Shown here piece after piece: positions 34,738-44,461 of a stretch of 64,000 nt of DNA. Source of the stretch: Bacteroidales bacterium UBA3743 (GTDB lineage Bacteria; Bacteroidota; Bacteroidia; Bacteroidales; Paludibacteraceae); assembly GCA_002371265.1 (NCBI GenBank), contig DFGT01000019.1, positions 1-64,000 on the forward strand, written 5' to 3'. The notes under the pieces are model-generated. The model was not told where the DNA came from and ran no database searches. It saw only the letters and a list, made by a program, of their open reading frames with translations. The translations under genes were made by a program, and so were the position numbers. Each line of letters opens with the position of its first letter. The stretch's first letter is position 1.

Positions 34738-37191
34738 GTGGTGTTGTTTAAGTATTTTTTACATTTAATAGCATGTGGCGGTTTAGTCCTCTGTACGGCA
34801 TGTAAACCTGTTAATTCGTCGACAAAGATAATGAAGACGCCTGACGAGTATACAAGAAACTATTGTTGTGGAGAGGTTTCAGTTCCAAAGTCGGCTGAGA
34901 GGAACACTCCTTGGATTGTTTATTCCGACAGAAATATGAACCCTACATTCCATATTCCAGGAGGAAAGGTCAAATTAAAAGAGGTTTCATATTTTGATCC
35001 GCTGGCAGTGATTGACGAGGAAGGCGATTATGTAGAGGTTGTAAAGTATGAAAAAGGAGTTTTTGAGGGCAGACGTGTGAAGGATCCAAATAAGGCGGAG
35101 TATTTGGGTTGGATGCCAAAGTCGAACTTGGTTATGTCGTCTAACGCAATGACTGACGTTGCCACTGGGTTGGTGATGAAGATGATAACTATGGTCAACG
35201 ATACAACACCGTTGACACATACAGAAAAATTCTTTACAGATGGCGAAGTGACTTTGTATAGCGAGCCAGAATTGCTTAATCCGATTGGCACAATTCCGTT
35301 CCAAAAACCCGTTTTCTTATCAAAACGAAGTGTTGATAAAGACAAATGTCTGGTGATCGGAGTTGAAAATCTTACTCCGTTAACTGCATCAGAAGTCACA
35401 TCTGGTTGGATATCTTCGTCGATGTTGAGACCATTGGGAGAAATGTTATATGGAGACTTTTCTGAGGTTCCAATCAAGAAATTTACATTCACAAGCCCAT
35501 ATTCAGGGACAATGTTCTACATTCCAAAAGCATCAGAGATCAGATATCTAAGATCAAATAGAATTCCAAATTTTGTCGGCGTGGATCCTATCTATGGAAT
35601 AAACGAACTGTCTGACAATTCCGTCGTGTTGAAGACAGCGACCCCGGTTCCAATTATTAATGATGACCTTAATCTGGTTTATAGTCTTGCTGGCACTCCT
35701 ATTTCCAAAGGCTTTTATGAGGACCTGTCTGACAAACTAAAACATATCAATATCATGATAGTTTTTTCCGGTCAGAGGGAAGTGGATGCAAAATTTAATC
35801 AATATGTCAATTTCCTCCAGCAGTTGGATGGAATAATTAGAAAATATAATTCAGGTTTCAAGTTTAGATTGGGATATTTTGTTGGTTTTGACGCTGATAA
35901 CAAAGCTTCAAGATGTATGCCGACTAAAAATATCAGACAAGCTCTTTCTGACTTGGAAAAATATAAATTTGCTGATGGTATCAATCGAAAAGTGAAGTAC
36001 ACTAACGATGCTTGGTCTGCATTGCGTGGGGCAGTTGGAATGTTGTCGCCATATAGAGAAGAACAGAATATCGTAATTATAATAGGTGAAAATGGAAATC
36101 AGAAAGAGCAGATAGACAATGCTTTGGTTAACAGTTTGGTAAAAAACAATTGCAGAATTATCGGTTGTCAGCTGTTTTCCAACAATGGCAACACCTTCAA
36201 TAATTTTGTGTTGCAGGTGGAGGATATGATTTCCCGTTCTTCAGAACTGATCGCTAAAGAGAAAAAGAAGCAATTGGTTCATTCAGAACAATTGTGCTCT
36301 AACAATAGATATAAGGAGTATTCTGAAAATGTATATGGATTGGATTATCCGAAAAACAGTATGTCACAGGGCTGGGTGATATTCCCGAAAAAAAATGAGG
36401 CACTTTCCCCTGATTTACTGTTGTCTGTTACTGATTCCACAATCAGTATGATAGAGCATGAAACAAAAAGTGTGCTGAACCATATCAGTGAATCATTCAA
36501 AAATTCAAGTGTGTGGCGTGCGTCTATTAATCCAGATTGGCTGAAACTTGGTGGATATCCGACTTCTTTCCAGAAACTGTCTGCTCTTTTCCAACCTTTG
36601 TTCCCTAAGAATCCCATTTCAAATTATCCAACAGATTTGAAAGTAGACTCAAAGGATTTGAAAAACGGTAAATATATGCTTTTTGTGACAGATTCAGAAT
36701 TGGACAGAGTTCGCCAGTTTTTACGTGATTTGTTGTCTGTTAGAGTTGACACTAAAAGTACTAAGTCTTCCAGTAAAAAGGAAAAATTACGTTCTTGTCC
36801 TGATATGATAAGTAGAAATCATGTGGACGTTCCTATAGGTCAGCGCAAATATAAGAAAACGAAAAAAGCCAGAAAGTCAATGTATAAGACTTATCTGCGT
36901 TGGGCTAAATACGAAAGGGTTTATCCTCAGAAAAAGTCTAAGCTGAAGAAAATGACTTTGTCAAAGAATCAGCAGGAGGTGATTTCAATGTTCTCATTTG
37001 ATCCTATAATGAGTTCGAAGAAACTTTCTGACTTGAAGCGTCGCAAAGCTATTCCTGATGAACAGCTGGACAGATTGCAGGAATATTTGTTCGCAAAGCA
37101 AAAAGCATTGGAAGATGCGATAAATAATGACAATAAGTATGAGTTTAATGGGCAAACCTATTACACTATCGACTCTTCTTTTTTGCCTTAA
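34738..37191 (+). CDS. tssR: T6SS protein TssR (large lipoprotein with VWA-like region)
   Basis: No ATG precedes the signal peptide, so translation must start at GTG 34738 or the adjacent GTG 34741; both give a hydrophobic segment ending in the lipobox-like LCTAC (Cys about residue 22-23). The 817-residue protein is predicted to be periplasmic. It has SH3-like WIVYSDRN / GWMPKSNL segments and a central domain resembling a von Willebrand A fold (INIMIVFSGQREV, TNDAWSALRGAVGML, EQNIVIIIGENGNQ). A Lys-rich C-terminal region follows (KKTKKARKSMYK). TssR is a hallmark of Bacteroidetes T6SS subtype iii and lies immediately before clpV here. Confidence 0.75.
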   Translation: MVLFKYFLHLIACGGLVLCTACKPVNSSTKIMKTPDEYTRNYCCGEVSVPKSAERNTPWIVYSDRNMNPTFHIPGGKVKLKEVSYFDPLAVIDEEGDYVEVVKYEKGVFEGRRVKDPNKAEYLGWMPKSNLVMSSNAMTDVATGLVMKMITMVNDTTPLTHTEKFFTDGEVTLYSEPELLNPIGTIPFQKPVFLSKRSVDKDKCLVIGVENLTPLTASEVTSGWISSSMLRPLGEMLYGDFSEVPIKKFTFTSPYSGTMFYIPKASEIRYLRSNRIPNFVGVDPIYGINELSDNSVVLKTATPVPIINDDLNLVYSLAGTPISKGFYEDLSDKLKHINIMIVFSGQREVDAKFNQYVNFLQQLDGIIRKYNSGFKFRLGYFVGFDADNKASRCMPTKNIRQALSDLEKYKFADGINRKVKYTNDAWSALRGAVGMLSPYREEQNIVIIIGENGNQKEQIDNALVNSLVKNNCRIIGCQLFSNNGNTFNNFVLQVEDMISRSSELIAKEKKKQLVHSEQLCSNNRYKEYSENVYGLDYPKNSMSQGWVIFPKKNEALSPDLLLSVTDSTISMIEHETKSVLNHISESFKNSSVWRASINPDWLKLGGYPTSFQKLSALFQPLFPKNPISNYPTDLKVDSKDLKNGKYMLFVTDSELDRVRQFLRDLLSVRVDTKSTKSSSKKEKLRSCPDMISRNHVDVPIGQRKYKKTKKARKSMYKTYLRWAKYERVYPQKKSKLKKMTLSKNQQEVISMFSFDPIMSSKKLSDLKRRKAIPDEQLDRLQEYLFAKQKALEDAINNDNKYEFNGQTYYTIDSSFLP

Positions 37192-37222
37192 TCTGCCATT
37201 ACTTATGTAAAAATTGAAACTT

Positions 37223-39706
37223 ATGGATTTTCTGAATTTAAATAGTGAATTGCAAACTGCAGTTCGTATTGCCAAATCGTTTGCACGTGAATATGGCAAT
37301 GCAAAATATTCTCCGGCTCATTTGTTGAAGGCGATGCTTCACAAGGAAGTTGGACTGTCTGATTTCGTCTTGTCGATTGGCAAAGATGTCTCTTACCTTG
37401 AGGAGTGGGCAGAAATCAGAATGGAGGAGTGTGAAAAGTTGGGTGGAGTCGCTGAGATTGAGCCAGACTCAAAAGTTTACAAGGTTTTTGAGGAAGCCGA
37501 CAATGTTCGCTTGAAATTGGGACTCCTTGAAATCAATCCTATTTGTGCATTGTGCGCACTGTCTCGTCCGGAGGTAGGTTTTTCTGCCGATCAGCTGAAG
37601 TCGTTTCCTATAAGGGAGAAGGATATCTGGGATTGCTTCATCGGAGACGGTGGAAATAAAAAGACCAATGTTAATATTCCAGTGTCTTCTTTCGACGGTG
37701 CTTCTGATTCTCCAGCGTCTAAAGCTAATCTGGAAAAATATTGCGTCTGCAAAACAGATGAGGCAAGAGACGGCAAACTTCATTCTATAGTTAGCCGTGA
37801 CAATGAGATTCGCCAGATGATGGAGATCCTTGGTCGACGTAGCAAGCCAAATGTTATGGTGACAGGTGATTCCGGAGTCGGTAAGACGGCATTGGTGGAA
37901 GGCCTCGCATATAATATCGTAAATGGCAATGTCCCTACATTCTTGGAAAACACAGAGATATGGGAGTTGGATTGTGGTGCTTTGATTGCCGGAGCCACAT
38001 ATAAAGGTGAGATTGAGGACCGTTTGAAGAAGTTGATCAGTGAGCTTCGCCAGATTGAGAAGGTCATTCTTTTCATAGATGAAATCCATATCCTGCTCGA
38101 CGCTAAACAGGGTAACAGCGGTGCAGTGAATATCCTTAAACCAGAGTTGTCGAAGGGAGATCTGACAGTGATCGGTGCGACGACACAGGATGAATATAGA
38201 AAAGTGGTGGAGCCGGATTCCGCTCTCAACCGTCGTTTTGAACTTCTTACGCTTGCAGAGCCAAATATGGAAGACGCAGTCACAATGGTAGGCTTTGTGA
38301 AGGAAAATTATGAGACATATCATAACTTGAAAGTCAGCGATGAGGCTCTTTCAAACTGTGTCCGTATGGCAAAACGATATGTCAAGGACCGACGTTTGCC
38401 TGATTCGGCAATCGATTTGCTCGACCGTACGATGGCCGCTGTGAAGATGGTGAATGAGACAACCGCTGGAGAGCAGGCATGGCTGATACGTGAATTGGAT
38501 AATATAGAGCAACGTCGCTCCGAATTATCTGATGACGATTATCTGAATAAATTGAAGAACATCGAGCTTAGCATAGTGAGCAGATTAAGTCCGATTGTCC
38601 AGGCAAGGGTGGAGTATGAGATCGACAAAGAGATTGAAATTCCGGAGCTTACTGAAAAATTGCGTAAGCTTGCAGAAGGTTTGTCAGAGATGTCGAAAGA
38701 AAAAATTGAGACTGTAGTCCCTGAACATATAGCAGCGGTTGTGGCTTCCAAAACTGGTATTCCGATCGGTAAAATCCAGGCAGGAGAGAAAGAGCGTCTG
38801 CTTAATATGGAGACAATCTTGCGTCAGCGAGTTGTCGGACAAGACAGAGCTTTGAAGTCGTTGACTGATGCGATTTTGGAGTCGCGCAGTGGAATGAACA
38901 AGGCTGGTCAGCCAATAGGATCATTCTTCTTCCTTGGACCTACAGGAACAGGAAAGACAGAGTTGACGAAGGCGTTGGCGGAAGCATTGTTCAACGACGA
39001 GAAAGCAATGATCCGATTTGACATGTCAGAGTTTAAGGAAGAGCATTCCGTCGCCCTTCTTTATGGAGCGCCTCCGGGATATGTAGGATATGAAGAGGGT
39101 GGAATGTTGGTCAACAAGATACGCCAACAACCATATTCTGTCGTTTTGTTCGACGAGATTGAAAAAGCACATCCGTCGGTTTTCGACTTGTTCCTGCAGA
39201 TTTTGGATGAAGGAAAGTTGCACGACAGATTGGGAAAAGAGGGAGATTTCTCAAATGCGATCATCATCTTTACATCTAATGTAGGAAGTGAGTGGATTTC
39301 AAACGAGTTGAATGAGGGACGTGTACCTACCACATTGCAGATGATGGAAGTGATGGGTAAACATTTCCGTCCTGAATTCCTTGCACGTCTTTCGGAGATT
39401 GTGCCGTTCTCACCAATTGGAGAGTCGATATTGATGCAGATATTCGAGATCCAGTTCCAGGGATTCCGCAAACTGTTGACAGCTCAGAACATGGATATCG
39501 AGTTGACAGATGCGGCGAAGAAAGAGTTGGCATTCAAGGGCTTCACGCCGAAGTATGGAGCACGACAGGTGTCAGGCGTAGTCAGAAACTATCTGCGTCG
39601 CCCGATCTCACGCATGATACTTTCTGGAGAGTTGAAGAGTGGCGACAAATTGTGTGGAGATCTTGATAATGAGAACAATATAAAATGGAATGTAGTGCGT
39701 GATTGA
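37223..39706 (+). CDS. clpV: T6SS sheath-recycling AAA+ ATPase ClpV (TssH)
   Basis: ClpV disassembles contracted TssB/TssC sheath. ATG 37223 (MDFLNLNSELQ) is chosen over an in-frame TTG 9 nt earlier. The 827-residue protein has an N-terminal Clp repeat domain (about 1-140). AAA module 1 has Walker A GDSGVGKT at about 214 and Walker B FIDEIH at about 283. A short middle coiled-coil (about 415-470) follows, and AAA module 2 has Walker A GPTGTGKT at about 572 and Walker B FDEIEKAHP at about 641. It closes the first T6SS operon. An imperfect inverted repeat at 39731-39758, without a T-run, may mark the operon end. Confidence 0.92.
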   Translation: MDFLNLNSELQTAVRIAKSFAREYGNAKYSPAHLLKAMLHKEVGLSDFVLSIGKDVSYLEEWAEIRMEECEKLGGVAEIEPDSKVYKVFEEADNVRLKLGLLEINPICALCALSRPEVGFSADQLKSFPIREKDIWDCFIGDGGNKKTNVNIPVSSFDGASDSPASKANLEKYCVCKTDEARDGKLHSIVSRDNEIRQMMEILGRRSKPNVMVTGDSGVGKTALVEGLAYNIVNGNVPTFLENTEIWELDCGALIAGATYKGEIEDRLKKLISELRQIEKVILFIDEIHILLDAKQGNSGAVNILKPELSKGDLTVIGATTQDEYRKVVEPDSALNRRFELLTLAEPNMEDAVTMVGFVKENYETYHNLKVSDEALSNCVRMAKRYVKDRRLPDSAIDLLDRTMAAVKMVNETTAGEQAWLIRELDNIEQRRSELSDDDYLNKLKNIELSIVSRLSPIVQARVEYEIDKEIEIPELTEKLRKLAEGLSEMSKEKIETVVPEHIAAVVASKTGIPIGKIQAGEKERLLNMETILRQRVVGQDRALKSLTDAILESRSGMNKAGQPIGSFFFLGPTGTGKTELTKALAEALFNDEKAMIRFDMSEFKEEHSVALLYGAPPGYVGYEEGGMLVNKIRQQPYSVVLFDEIEKAHPSVFDLFLQILDEGKLHDRLGKEGDFSNAIIIFTSNVGSEWISNELNEGRVPTTLQMMEVMGKHFRPEFLARLSEIVPFSPIGESILMQIFEIQFQGFRKLLTAQNMDIELTDAAKKELAFKGFTPKYGARQVSGVVRNYLRRPISRMILSGELKSGDKLCGDLDNENNIKWNVVRD

Positions 39707-39730
39707 GACTGATATCAATGCCTTCAAGTT

Positions 39731-39758
39731 AAATTCATGCCAATTTCGGCACGAATTT
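39731..39758 (+). repeat. Inverted repeat after clpV
   Basis: AAATTCATGCC / GGCACGAATTT pair with one mismatch around a 6-nt loop. It may be a weak terminator or mRNA-stabilising hairpin. The rest of the 295-nt gap before hcp contains the hcp promoter and leader. Confidence 0.4.
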
Positions 39759-39863
39759 GTTTGGAACGCGTACAAATCTGTTTTTGATTAATAGCATTTG
39801 TTTTAATTCATTCTTTTTTTTGTGTTAAAATGCATTAAGATGATGAAAATTAGTATTCAATTG

Positions 39864-39895
39864 TTTGGATAACAAATAAACGGTAATTATCTTTG
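39864..39895 (+). promoter_or_regulatory. Strong hcp (tssD) promoter
   Basis: TTTG at 39864-39867 and TATCTTTG at 39888-39895 with 20-nt spacing are a perfect match to the Bacteroidetes consensus. The ~100-nt leader that follows repeats ACGGTAATT (39880-39888, 39909-39917) and AAACGAT, which may be binding sites. Confidence 0.75.
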
Positions 39896-40001
39896 CAATA
39901 AAACGATTACGGTAATTGCGAAAAAACGATCTACTTGCTAGGTTTAGTTTTTTTACGGATGTGTCGTATGTTTAGTTATTAATTTATAATATTTTAAAGT
40001 T

Positions 40002-40394
40002 ATGGCTTTTAGATCCACTTTAAATCTAGGCGGTAAAGAGTACGATGTGCTCGACTGCAATTATTCCCTTAAGCGCGATGTTGACTCTAAGGGTCGTCCA
40101 TCTTCTAACATTTACGGAGGAAGAATCTCAGTAAGAGTAGAGTCTACAGAGGACACTACTATTTTGGAGACAATGGTAAACCAGTTCAAACCATTCAATG
40201 GTAGCATTGTTTTTAAGAAAGGAGACGAGGAAGGTAAGATGAAAGAGCTTACTTTCGAGAACGCTTACATCATTGAGTTTGCCGAAGGTATTGACATCGT
40301 AGGAACAGCTCCTATGTCAATCAGTATCACTATTTCTGCTCAGATCATCAAGATCGGTGGCGCAGAATACGAGGAGAATTGGCCAAAGGCTTAA
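40002..40394 (+). CDS. tssD: T6SS tube protein Hcp (TssD)
   Basis: Hcp hexamers stack to form the inner tube pushed out of the cell. The 130-residue size and sequence (MAFRSTLNLGGKEYDVLDC, then GGRISVRVESTEDT, FENAYIIEFAE, MSISITISAQIIKIGG) match the compact Bacteroidetes TssD. No C-terminal toxin extension is fused. The gene is a separate unit, with a consensus promoter in front and a strong terminator behind it, consistent with the high amounts of Hcp needed relative to baseplate proteins. Confidence 0.9.
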   Translation: MAFRSTLNLGGKEYDVLDCNYSLKRDVDSKGRPSSNIYGGRISVRVESTEDTTILETMVNQFKPFNGSIVFKKGDEEGKMKELTFENAYIIEFAEGIDIVGTAPMSISITISAQIIKIGGAEYEENWPKA

Positions 40395-40404
40395 TCAAGA
40401 GAAT

Positions 40405-40437
40405 GAGGGAAAGGCTTTTTAGCCTTTCTCGTTTTTA
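40405..40437 (+). terminator. Intrinsic terminator after hcp
   Basis: GAAAGGCT (40409-40416) / AGCCTTTC (40421-40428), extendable by G-U and G-C pairs, with a 4-nt loop and a following GTTTTTATTTTTT tract. The 256-nt gap to tssB otherwise holds only a weak TAGATTTG -7-like box at 40624-40631. Confidence 0.75.
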
Positions 40438-40650
40438 TTTTTTGCTCTGTCATAGTTTATGATTGATGACAGAATGAGTGTATAATGTAAACGGAGCGTT
40501 TTGATGAGTATTTGCTATTGTCCTTTATTTGATTTTTAAGCACGGACTATTTTAATAGCTTTTATTTTTTTGATGGAGTAATTTTACAAAATGTCAGTCA
40601 TATTTTAGTACAGAGCCATTCATTAGATTTGGAACTATATTAAACTTGAG

Positions 40651-41106
40651 ATGGGTATATTAAATTATGAAATTGGTGGTAATGAAAGACCTGTAGAAGC
40701 TTCAGAAGCTATCGGTAACATACCACAGAATCGTACTTTGTTTGTAGGCAAACTTACAGCTGAGGATCCTATTGCTCCTGAGACGGTAGAGGGCTTAAAG
40801 ACAATTGACGATGTATATGCGAAATTCCAGCCTAATGTGGATGTAGAGTTTGAGACGGTTGAAGGTGAGACTGTCACAGAGAATTTCACGTTCTCAAACA
40901 CTGGCGATTTCCAAGTGAAGCAGATGACAGAACATAGCGATTTCTTGAAAGGATTGTCTTTGGAACAAGAATTTTACGAGAAATTGGTCAAGCAGCTTCG
41001 CACAAACAAAGTGCTTCAGAAGGCTTTGGAAAACGAAGAATCTCGTCAAGGTATGATTGAAGCTCTTACAAAACTAAGAGAAGAGCTAAAAGAATCAGGA
41101 ATCTAA
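40651..41106 (+). CDS. tssB: T6SS sheath protein TssB (VipA)
   Basis: TssB forms the contractile sheath with TssC. The 151-residue protein has a conserved PQNRTLFVGKL segment (RTLFVG replaces the longer N-terminus of proteobacterial proteins), then ETVEGLKTIDDVYAKFQPNVDVEF and a helical C-terminus with EFYEKLVKQLRTNKVLQKAL and ALTKLREELKE. The 151-residue length is close to the usual size. tssC follows 20 nt later. A weak -7 box lies just upstream, so tssB-tssC-vgrG probably form their own transcript. Confidence 0.88.
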   Translation: MGILNYEIGGNERPVEASEAIGNIPQNRTLFVGKLTAEDPIAPETVEGLKTIDDVYAKFQPNVDVEFETVEGETVTENFTFSNTGDFQVKQMTEHSDFLKGLSLEQEFYEKLVKQLRTNKVLQKALENEESRQGMIEALTKLREELKESGI

Positions 41107-41126
41107 TTATATCTAAAATTATTTAT

Positions 41127-42497
41127 ATGGCTGATATTCAAGCACAAGGGGTTCAAACGAAAGCAGCTGAGCTCAAAGAGAAAGCAGGTGCTGGAAAATC
41201 TTTGGAGGCATCGTTGGGAGCGTTGGCTCGTTATGGAGGATTTGCATTCTTAGAAAACATAATCGATGGCATCCAAAATATGAATCCAGAGCGTAAGGCT
41301 CGTAAGAAAATGTTCCTCGTAGAAGAACAAAAAAAGGGTGAAAGAAAGGATTTGGCAGGAAAGATAGATCTTTGGATTGATATGCTTTCAAATACAAAGA
41401 ATATCTCAGACATGCTGGAACAGTGCGAAACAAAGATCTCTACAGTTGGAAGTCTTTTGGCGAAAAACCAATTGGCGGCAGTGGAGGCTGTGAAGGAATT
41501 GGAGCAGTCGTACCGAGCAATTCAACTGTTTTATAAGAATACAGAGGAGACTAAGCTTAGCAACGTCTCTGTAATGAATGCTTCTTTGGAGCAATTGAAG
41601 GATCTTGACAACAGCCGTTTTATTGACCATGTAGAAGAGGAGTTGAAAAAGAATTACGACCGACTTGATCTTCGCAACAACTATGGCTTGCTTGTCGTTC
41701 CTGGTTATCTTGGCTCAAATATGGTGCTCGACAAATGGTCGAAGATCGCCAATTCAAATAAGGTGATGTTGTTCACCGACTTTGCCGACTTGGATCAGCC
41801 TGATGACGTGGTTGAACTATTCACTAGCGCCGACCATGCAGGTGGTGAAACTTACAAGAGCAACACTGTCATGTGCTGCAACTGGTTGGTGGGACGTAAC
41901 GCTTATAAGGAGTTGGGTGAGGAGGATGATTTGCATGTCTCTCCAGCCGCCGCTCTTGCCGGTAAGGTCTACACTACACTTATGTCTCAGGTTACAGCAG
42001 GTAAGAAATATGGTGGATTGAACGAGGTCGAGTCTGTCGCATTCCCATTGCGTAAGAGTGAGATATCTCAGCTTGAGTCGATGGGATTGGTGCCTATGGT
42101 CAACGAATATGGCAAGGTGATGGCATTCTCAGCCAAGACTTTGTTCAATGGCGACAACTTGGGTCTGCAGACATATTCGGTTGTCCGTGTGTTCGACTAT
42201 GTGACAAAGGTGTTGTTCGACTTCTTGAACCGTCGCTCATTCGAAAACTGGAGCGGAAAGACGGAGAGAGACCTTCGCTCACAGATCGTTAAATTCTTGG
42301 ATAGCATCCAGGGTCCGGACAAGTTGATCGAAAGATCAAAGGTAATCCGTTTGGAGCAGGATCCTAACCAGAAGGACAGAATATATTTGGATATCCATAT
42401 CACTCCGTATTTCCCAGCTAAGAGCTTCGTAATCAAACTTGATGGAACTAAGGGCGACGATGAGGCTAACTGGAACAGTGAATATTCACAGGGATAA
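41127..42497 (+). CDS. tssC: T6SS sheath protein TssC (VipB)
   Basis: This 456-residue large sheath subunit pairs with TssB. The core contains DLRNNYGLLVVPGYLGSN, NTVMCCNWLVGRNAYKEL, SPAAALAGKVYTTLMSQVTAGKKYGG in sections, and a late QTYSVVRVFDYVTKVLFDFLNRR region that pairs with the C-terminal FIxVD-like strand set. Its N-terminal region (about 1-190) is helical and would be the ClpV/TssB-interacting part. It lies between tssB and vgrG. Nothing is truncated. Confidence 0.9.
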   Translation: MADIQAQGVQTKAAELKEKAGAGKSLEASLGALARYGGFAFLENIIDGIQNMNPERKARKKMFLVEEQKKGERKDLAGKIDLWIDMLSNTKNISDMLEQCETKISTVGSLLAKNQLAAVEAVKELEQSYRAIQLFYKNTEETKLSNVSVMNASLEQLKDLDNSRFIDHVEEELKKNYDRLDLRNNYGLLVVPGYLGSNMVLDKWSKIANSNKVMLFTDFADLDQPDDVVELFTSADHAGGETYKSNTVMCCNWLVGRNAYKELGEEDDLHVSPAAALAGKVYTTLMSQVTAGKKYGGLNEVESVAFPLRKSEISQLESMGLVPMVNEYGKVMAFSAKTLFNGDNLGLQTYSVVRVFDYVTKVLFDFLNRRSFENWSGKTERDLRSQIVKFLDSIQGPDKLIERSKVIRLEQDPNQKDRIYLDIHITPYFPAKSFVIKLDGTKGDDEANWNSEYSQG

Positions 42498-42548
42498 GTG
42501 AATGTCCACCGGATTGATAATGTTATTGATAATTAATTTATAAGAAGA

Positions 42549-44453
42549 ATGTCACAGAATTTGAATCCAGTACAACCAAAAGTGTTGATCGAAGGAGAGG
42601 AAATTTCTTTCGAGTCGTTAGTCCTTGAACAGAACATGAATTCGTGCCACAGGTTTGAGGTGGTTTGTGAGTATATGTCTCAGAATGAGATGTGGCAGCA
42701 GACACCGCAGAAACTGTTGAAGCGTATCGGTTCAAAGGCTCTAATCACGTTTGAGCATAAGGATTCAGGTACACCTTATGAATTTTCAGGGTGGGTGACA
42801 GATGTTCGTATCGATGCATGGGAAAGTGAGCCCGATTATGAGTTTCTTAACCACAGAAGCAATCGGGTTCACATCATCGGTGAAGGCGGAATCGTGAAGC
42901 TTAACGGATCGCGAGGAATGGATTCCTTTGTGGACTGCCAGCTTAAATCGATCGTGTCTCAGTCGACGCAGAAGTTCGGAGTCACAGTAGAGTGTGAGCC
43001 TAATTTCAACGGAGTCATCCCATACGTGATGCGATATCAGGAGAGTGTGTTCGAATTCCTCAACAGATTGTCGAGCACATATAACGAGATGTTTTTCTAC
43101 GACGGAAAAACCGTCATTTTCGGTCAGCCGAAAAAATCACCTGAAGTGGCATTGACATTTGACCATGACGTGTTCAGCCTCTGTACACGTGCTTCAGCCT
43201 TGCCAAGCAACGTCGCAGCATACGAGTATATTCATGAAACGGACAAGCAAGTATGCGTGGAAGGAACTAAAGATTCTGGCGCGGGACTTCTTTCTGATGT
43301 GAAAGGATGCGCTGGACGATTGTATGATGACATAGAACTGGTGGCAAGCTCGTCACCTGTCACATCAGACTCCGATCTCAAGACATTGTTGGATACGAAG
43401 GACAAAACGATCAGTGGCTCGATGCTCAGTGTAGAGGGTCAGACACGCACATGTCAGGTGGTGTTGGGAGGAATCGTAGAGATAATATTTCCTAGTAAGA
43501 TGGGAGTCCCTTCATTGGGCAGATACCGTGTTGTGGAGGTGGTTCATAAAGTGGACAAGTCCGGCAACTACAGCAACCATTTTGTAGGAACACCAGAAAA
43601 AAGAGAATTTATCACTCAGCGATATTTGGGTAGCGTCAAGGCATATCCGGAGATGGCTGTTGTGAGCAGCAATAGCGATCCCAAAGGATTGGGAAGAGTG
43701 CAGGTGCAGTTCGACTGGCAGAAAAGAGCCGGCAAGAACACAAATTGGATCCGTGTGCAGACTCCCGACGCTGGAGGTAGCGGCATGACAAACAGAGGAC
43801 TGGTATTCATTCCCGAAGAAGGCGACCAGGTGATGGTCGGCTTTGAGTACGGAGATCCTAACCGTCCGTATGTGATGGGAAGTTTGTTCAGTGGAAGTAC
43901 TGGAAAAGGAGGAGGAGAAGGTAACAACAAGAGAACAATCCTAACCAAGAGTGGACATCAGATAGTGTTTGATGATGACAAAGGAGGCAGTTGGGGAATC
44001 ACTATCGCCGACAGCAATGGCAATACCATCAATTTGAGCTCATCCCAGAAGACGATTGTAATCTCGTCTCAGGAGAATATTGTGTTGCAATCCAAGAACA
44101 TCACACTCGAGGCCGAAGAGAAGATTTCCCAAAAGTCAGGAAAAGATTTTGACGTCGCAGTTGGCAATGATTATAAATTGGAAGTAGAGAAGAATAGTTC
44201 GAGTCTTGTTAAAGGAGATTCTGTTGAGAGTATAGAAGGAGACTATTCAAATAATACACAGGGAAAAATAGACATTTCTGTTGGTGATGACTACAAATGT
44301 GATATATCAGGCAAAATGAAATTAAGTGTAAATTCAGATGCAAGTTTTGAGTTTAGTGGAAAATTAGATAGTGAATCTTCTGGCGACAGCACATTGAATT
44401 CTAAAGGAAAAATGTATGTCAAAGGAAGTGGAGATGTTTATATCGGTAAATAA
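42549..44453 (+). CDS. vgrG: T6SS spike protein VgrG (TssI)
   Basis: VgrG trimers cap the Hcp tube and carry effectors. The 634-residue protein has gp27-like domains (about 1-350, including VFEFLNRLSSTYNEMFFYDGK and FVGTPEKREFI) and the gp5 OB-fold (VVSSNSDPKGLGRVQVQFDW, NWIRVQTPDAGG, GLVFIPEEGDQVMVGFEYGD, RPYVMGSLF). A C-terminal beta-prism needle follows, built from short repeats (NGNTINLSSSQKTIVISS, DYKLEVEKNS, DYKCDISGKMKLSV). No fused enzymatic domain is seen, so cargo must bind through adaptor or PAAR-like proteins. The lipase effector gene starts 8 nt after its stop. Confidence 0.93.
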   Translation: MSQNLNPVQPKVLIEGEEISFESLVLEQNMNSCHRFEVVCEYMSQNEMWQQTPQKLLKRIGSKALITFEHKDSGTPYEFSGWVTDVRIDAWESEPDYEFLNHRSNRVHIIGEGGIVKLNGSRGMDSFVDCQLKSIVSQSTQKFGVTVECEPNFNGVIPYVMRYQESVFEFLNRLSSTYNEMFFYDGKTVIFGQPKKSPEVALTFDHDVFSLCTRASALPSNVAAYEYIHETDKQVCVEGTKDSGAGLLSDVKGCAGRLYDDIELVASSSPVTSDSDLKTLLDTKDKTISGSMLSVEGQTRTCQVVLGGIVEIIFPSKMGVPSLGRYRVVEVVHKVDKSGNYSNHFVGTPEKREFITQRYLGSVKAYPEMAVVSSNSDPKGLGRVQVQFDWQKRAGKNTNWIRVQTPDAGGSGMTNRGLVFIPEEGDQVMVGFEYGDPNRPYVMGSLFSGSTGKGGGEGNNKRTILTKSGHQIVFDDDKGGSWGITIADSNGNTINLSSSQKTIVISSQENIVLQSKNITLEAEEKISQKSGKDFDVAVGNDYKLEVEKNSSSLVKGDSVESIEGDYSNNTQGKIDISVGDDYKCDISGKMKLSVNSDASFEFSGKLDSESSGDSTLNSKGKMYVKGSGDVYIGK

Positions 44454-44461
44454 TTGATACT

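Noticed and set aside
34738..37191. Reading tssR as a proteobacterial TssM/IcmF or TssL equivalent
   Set aside because: It has no multiple transmembrane helices or IcmF motifs; signal peptide, SH3-like segments and the VWA-like region fit TssR instead.
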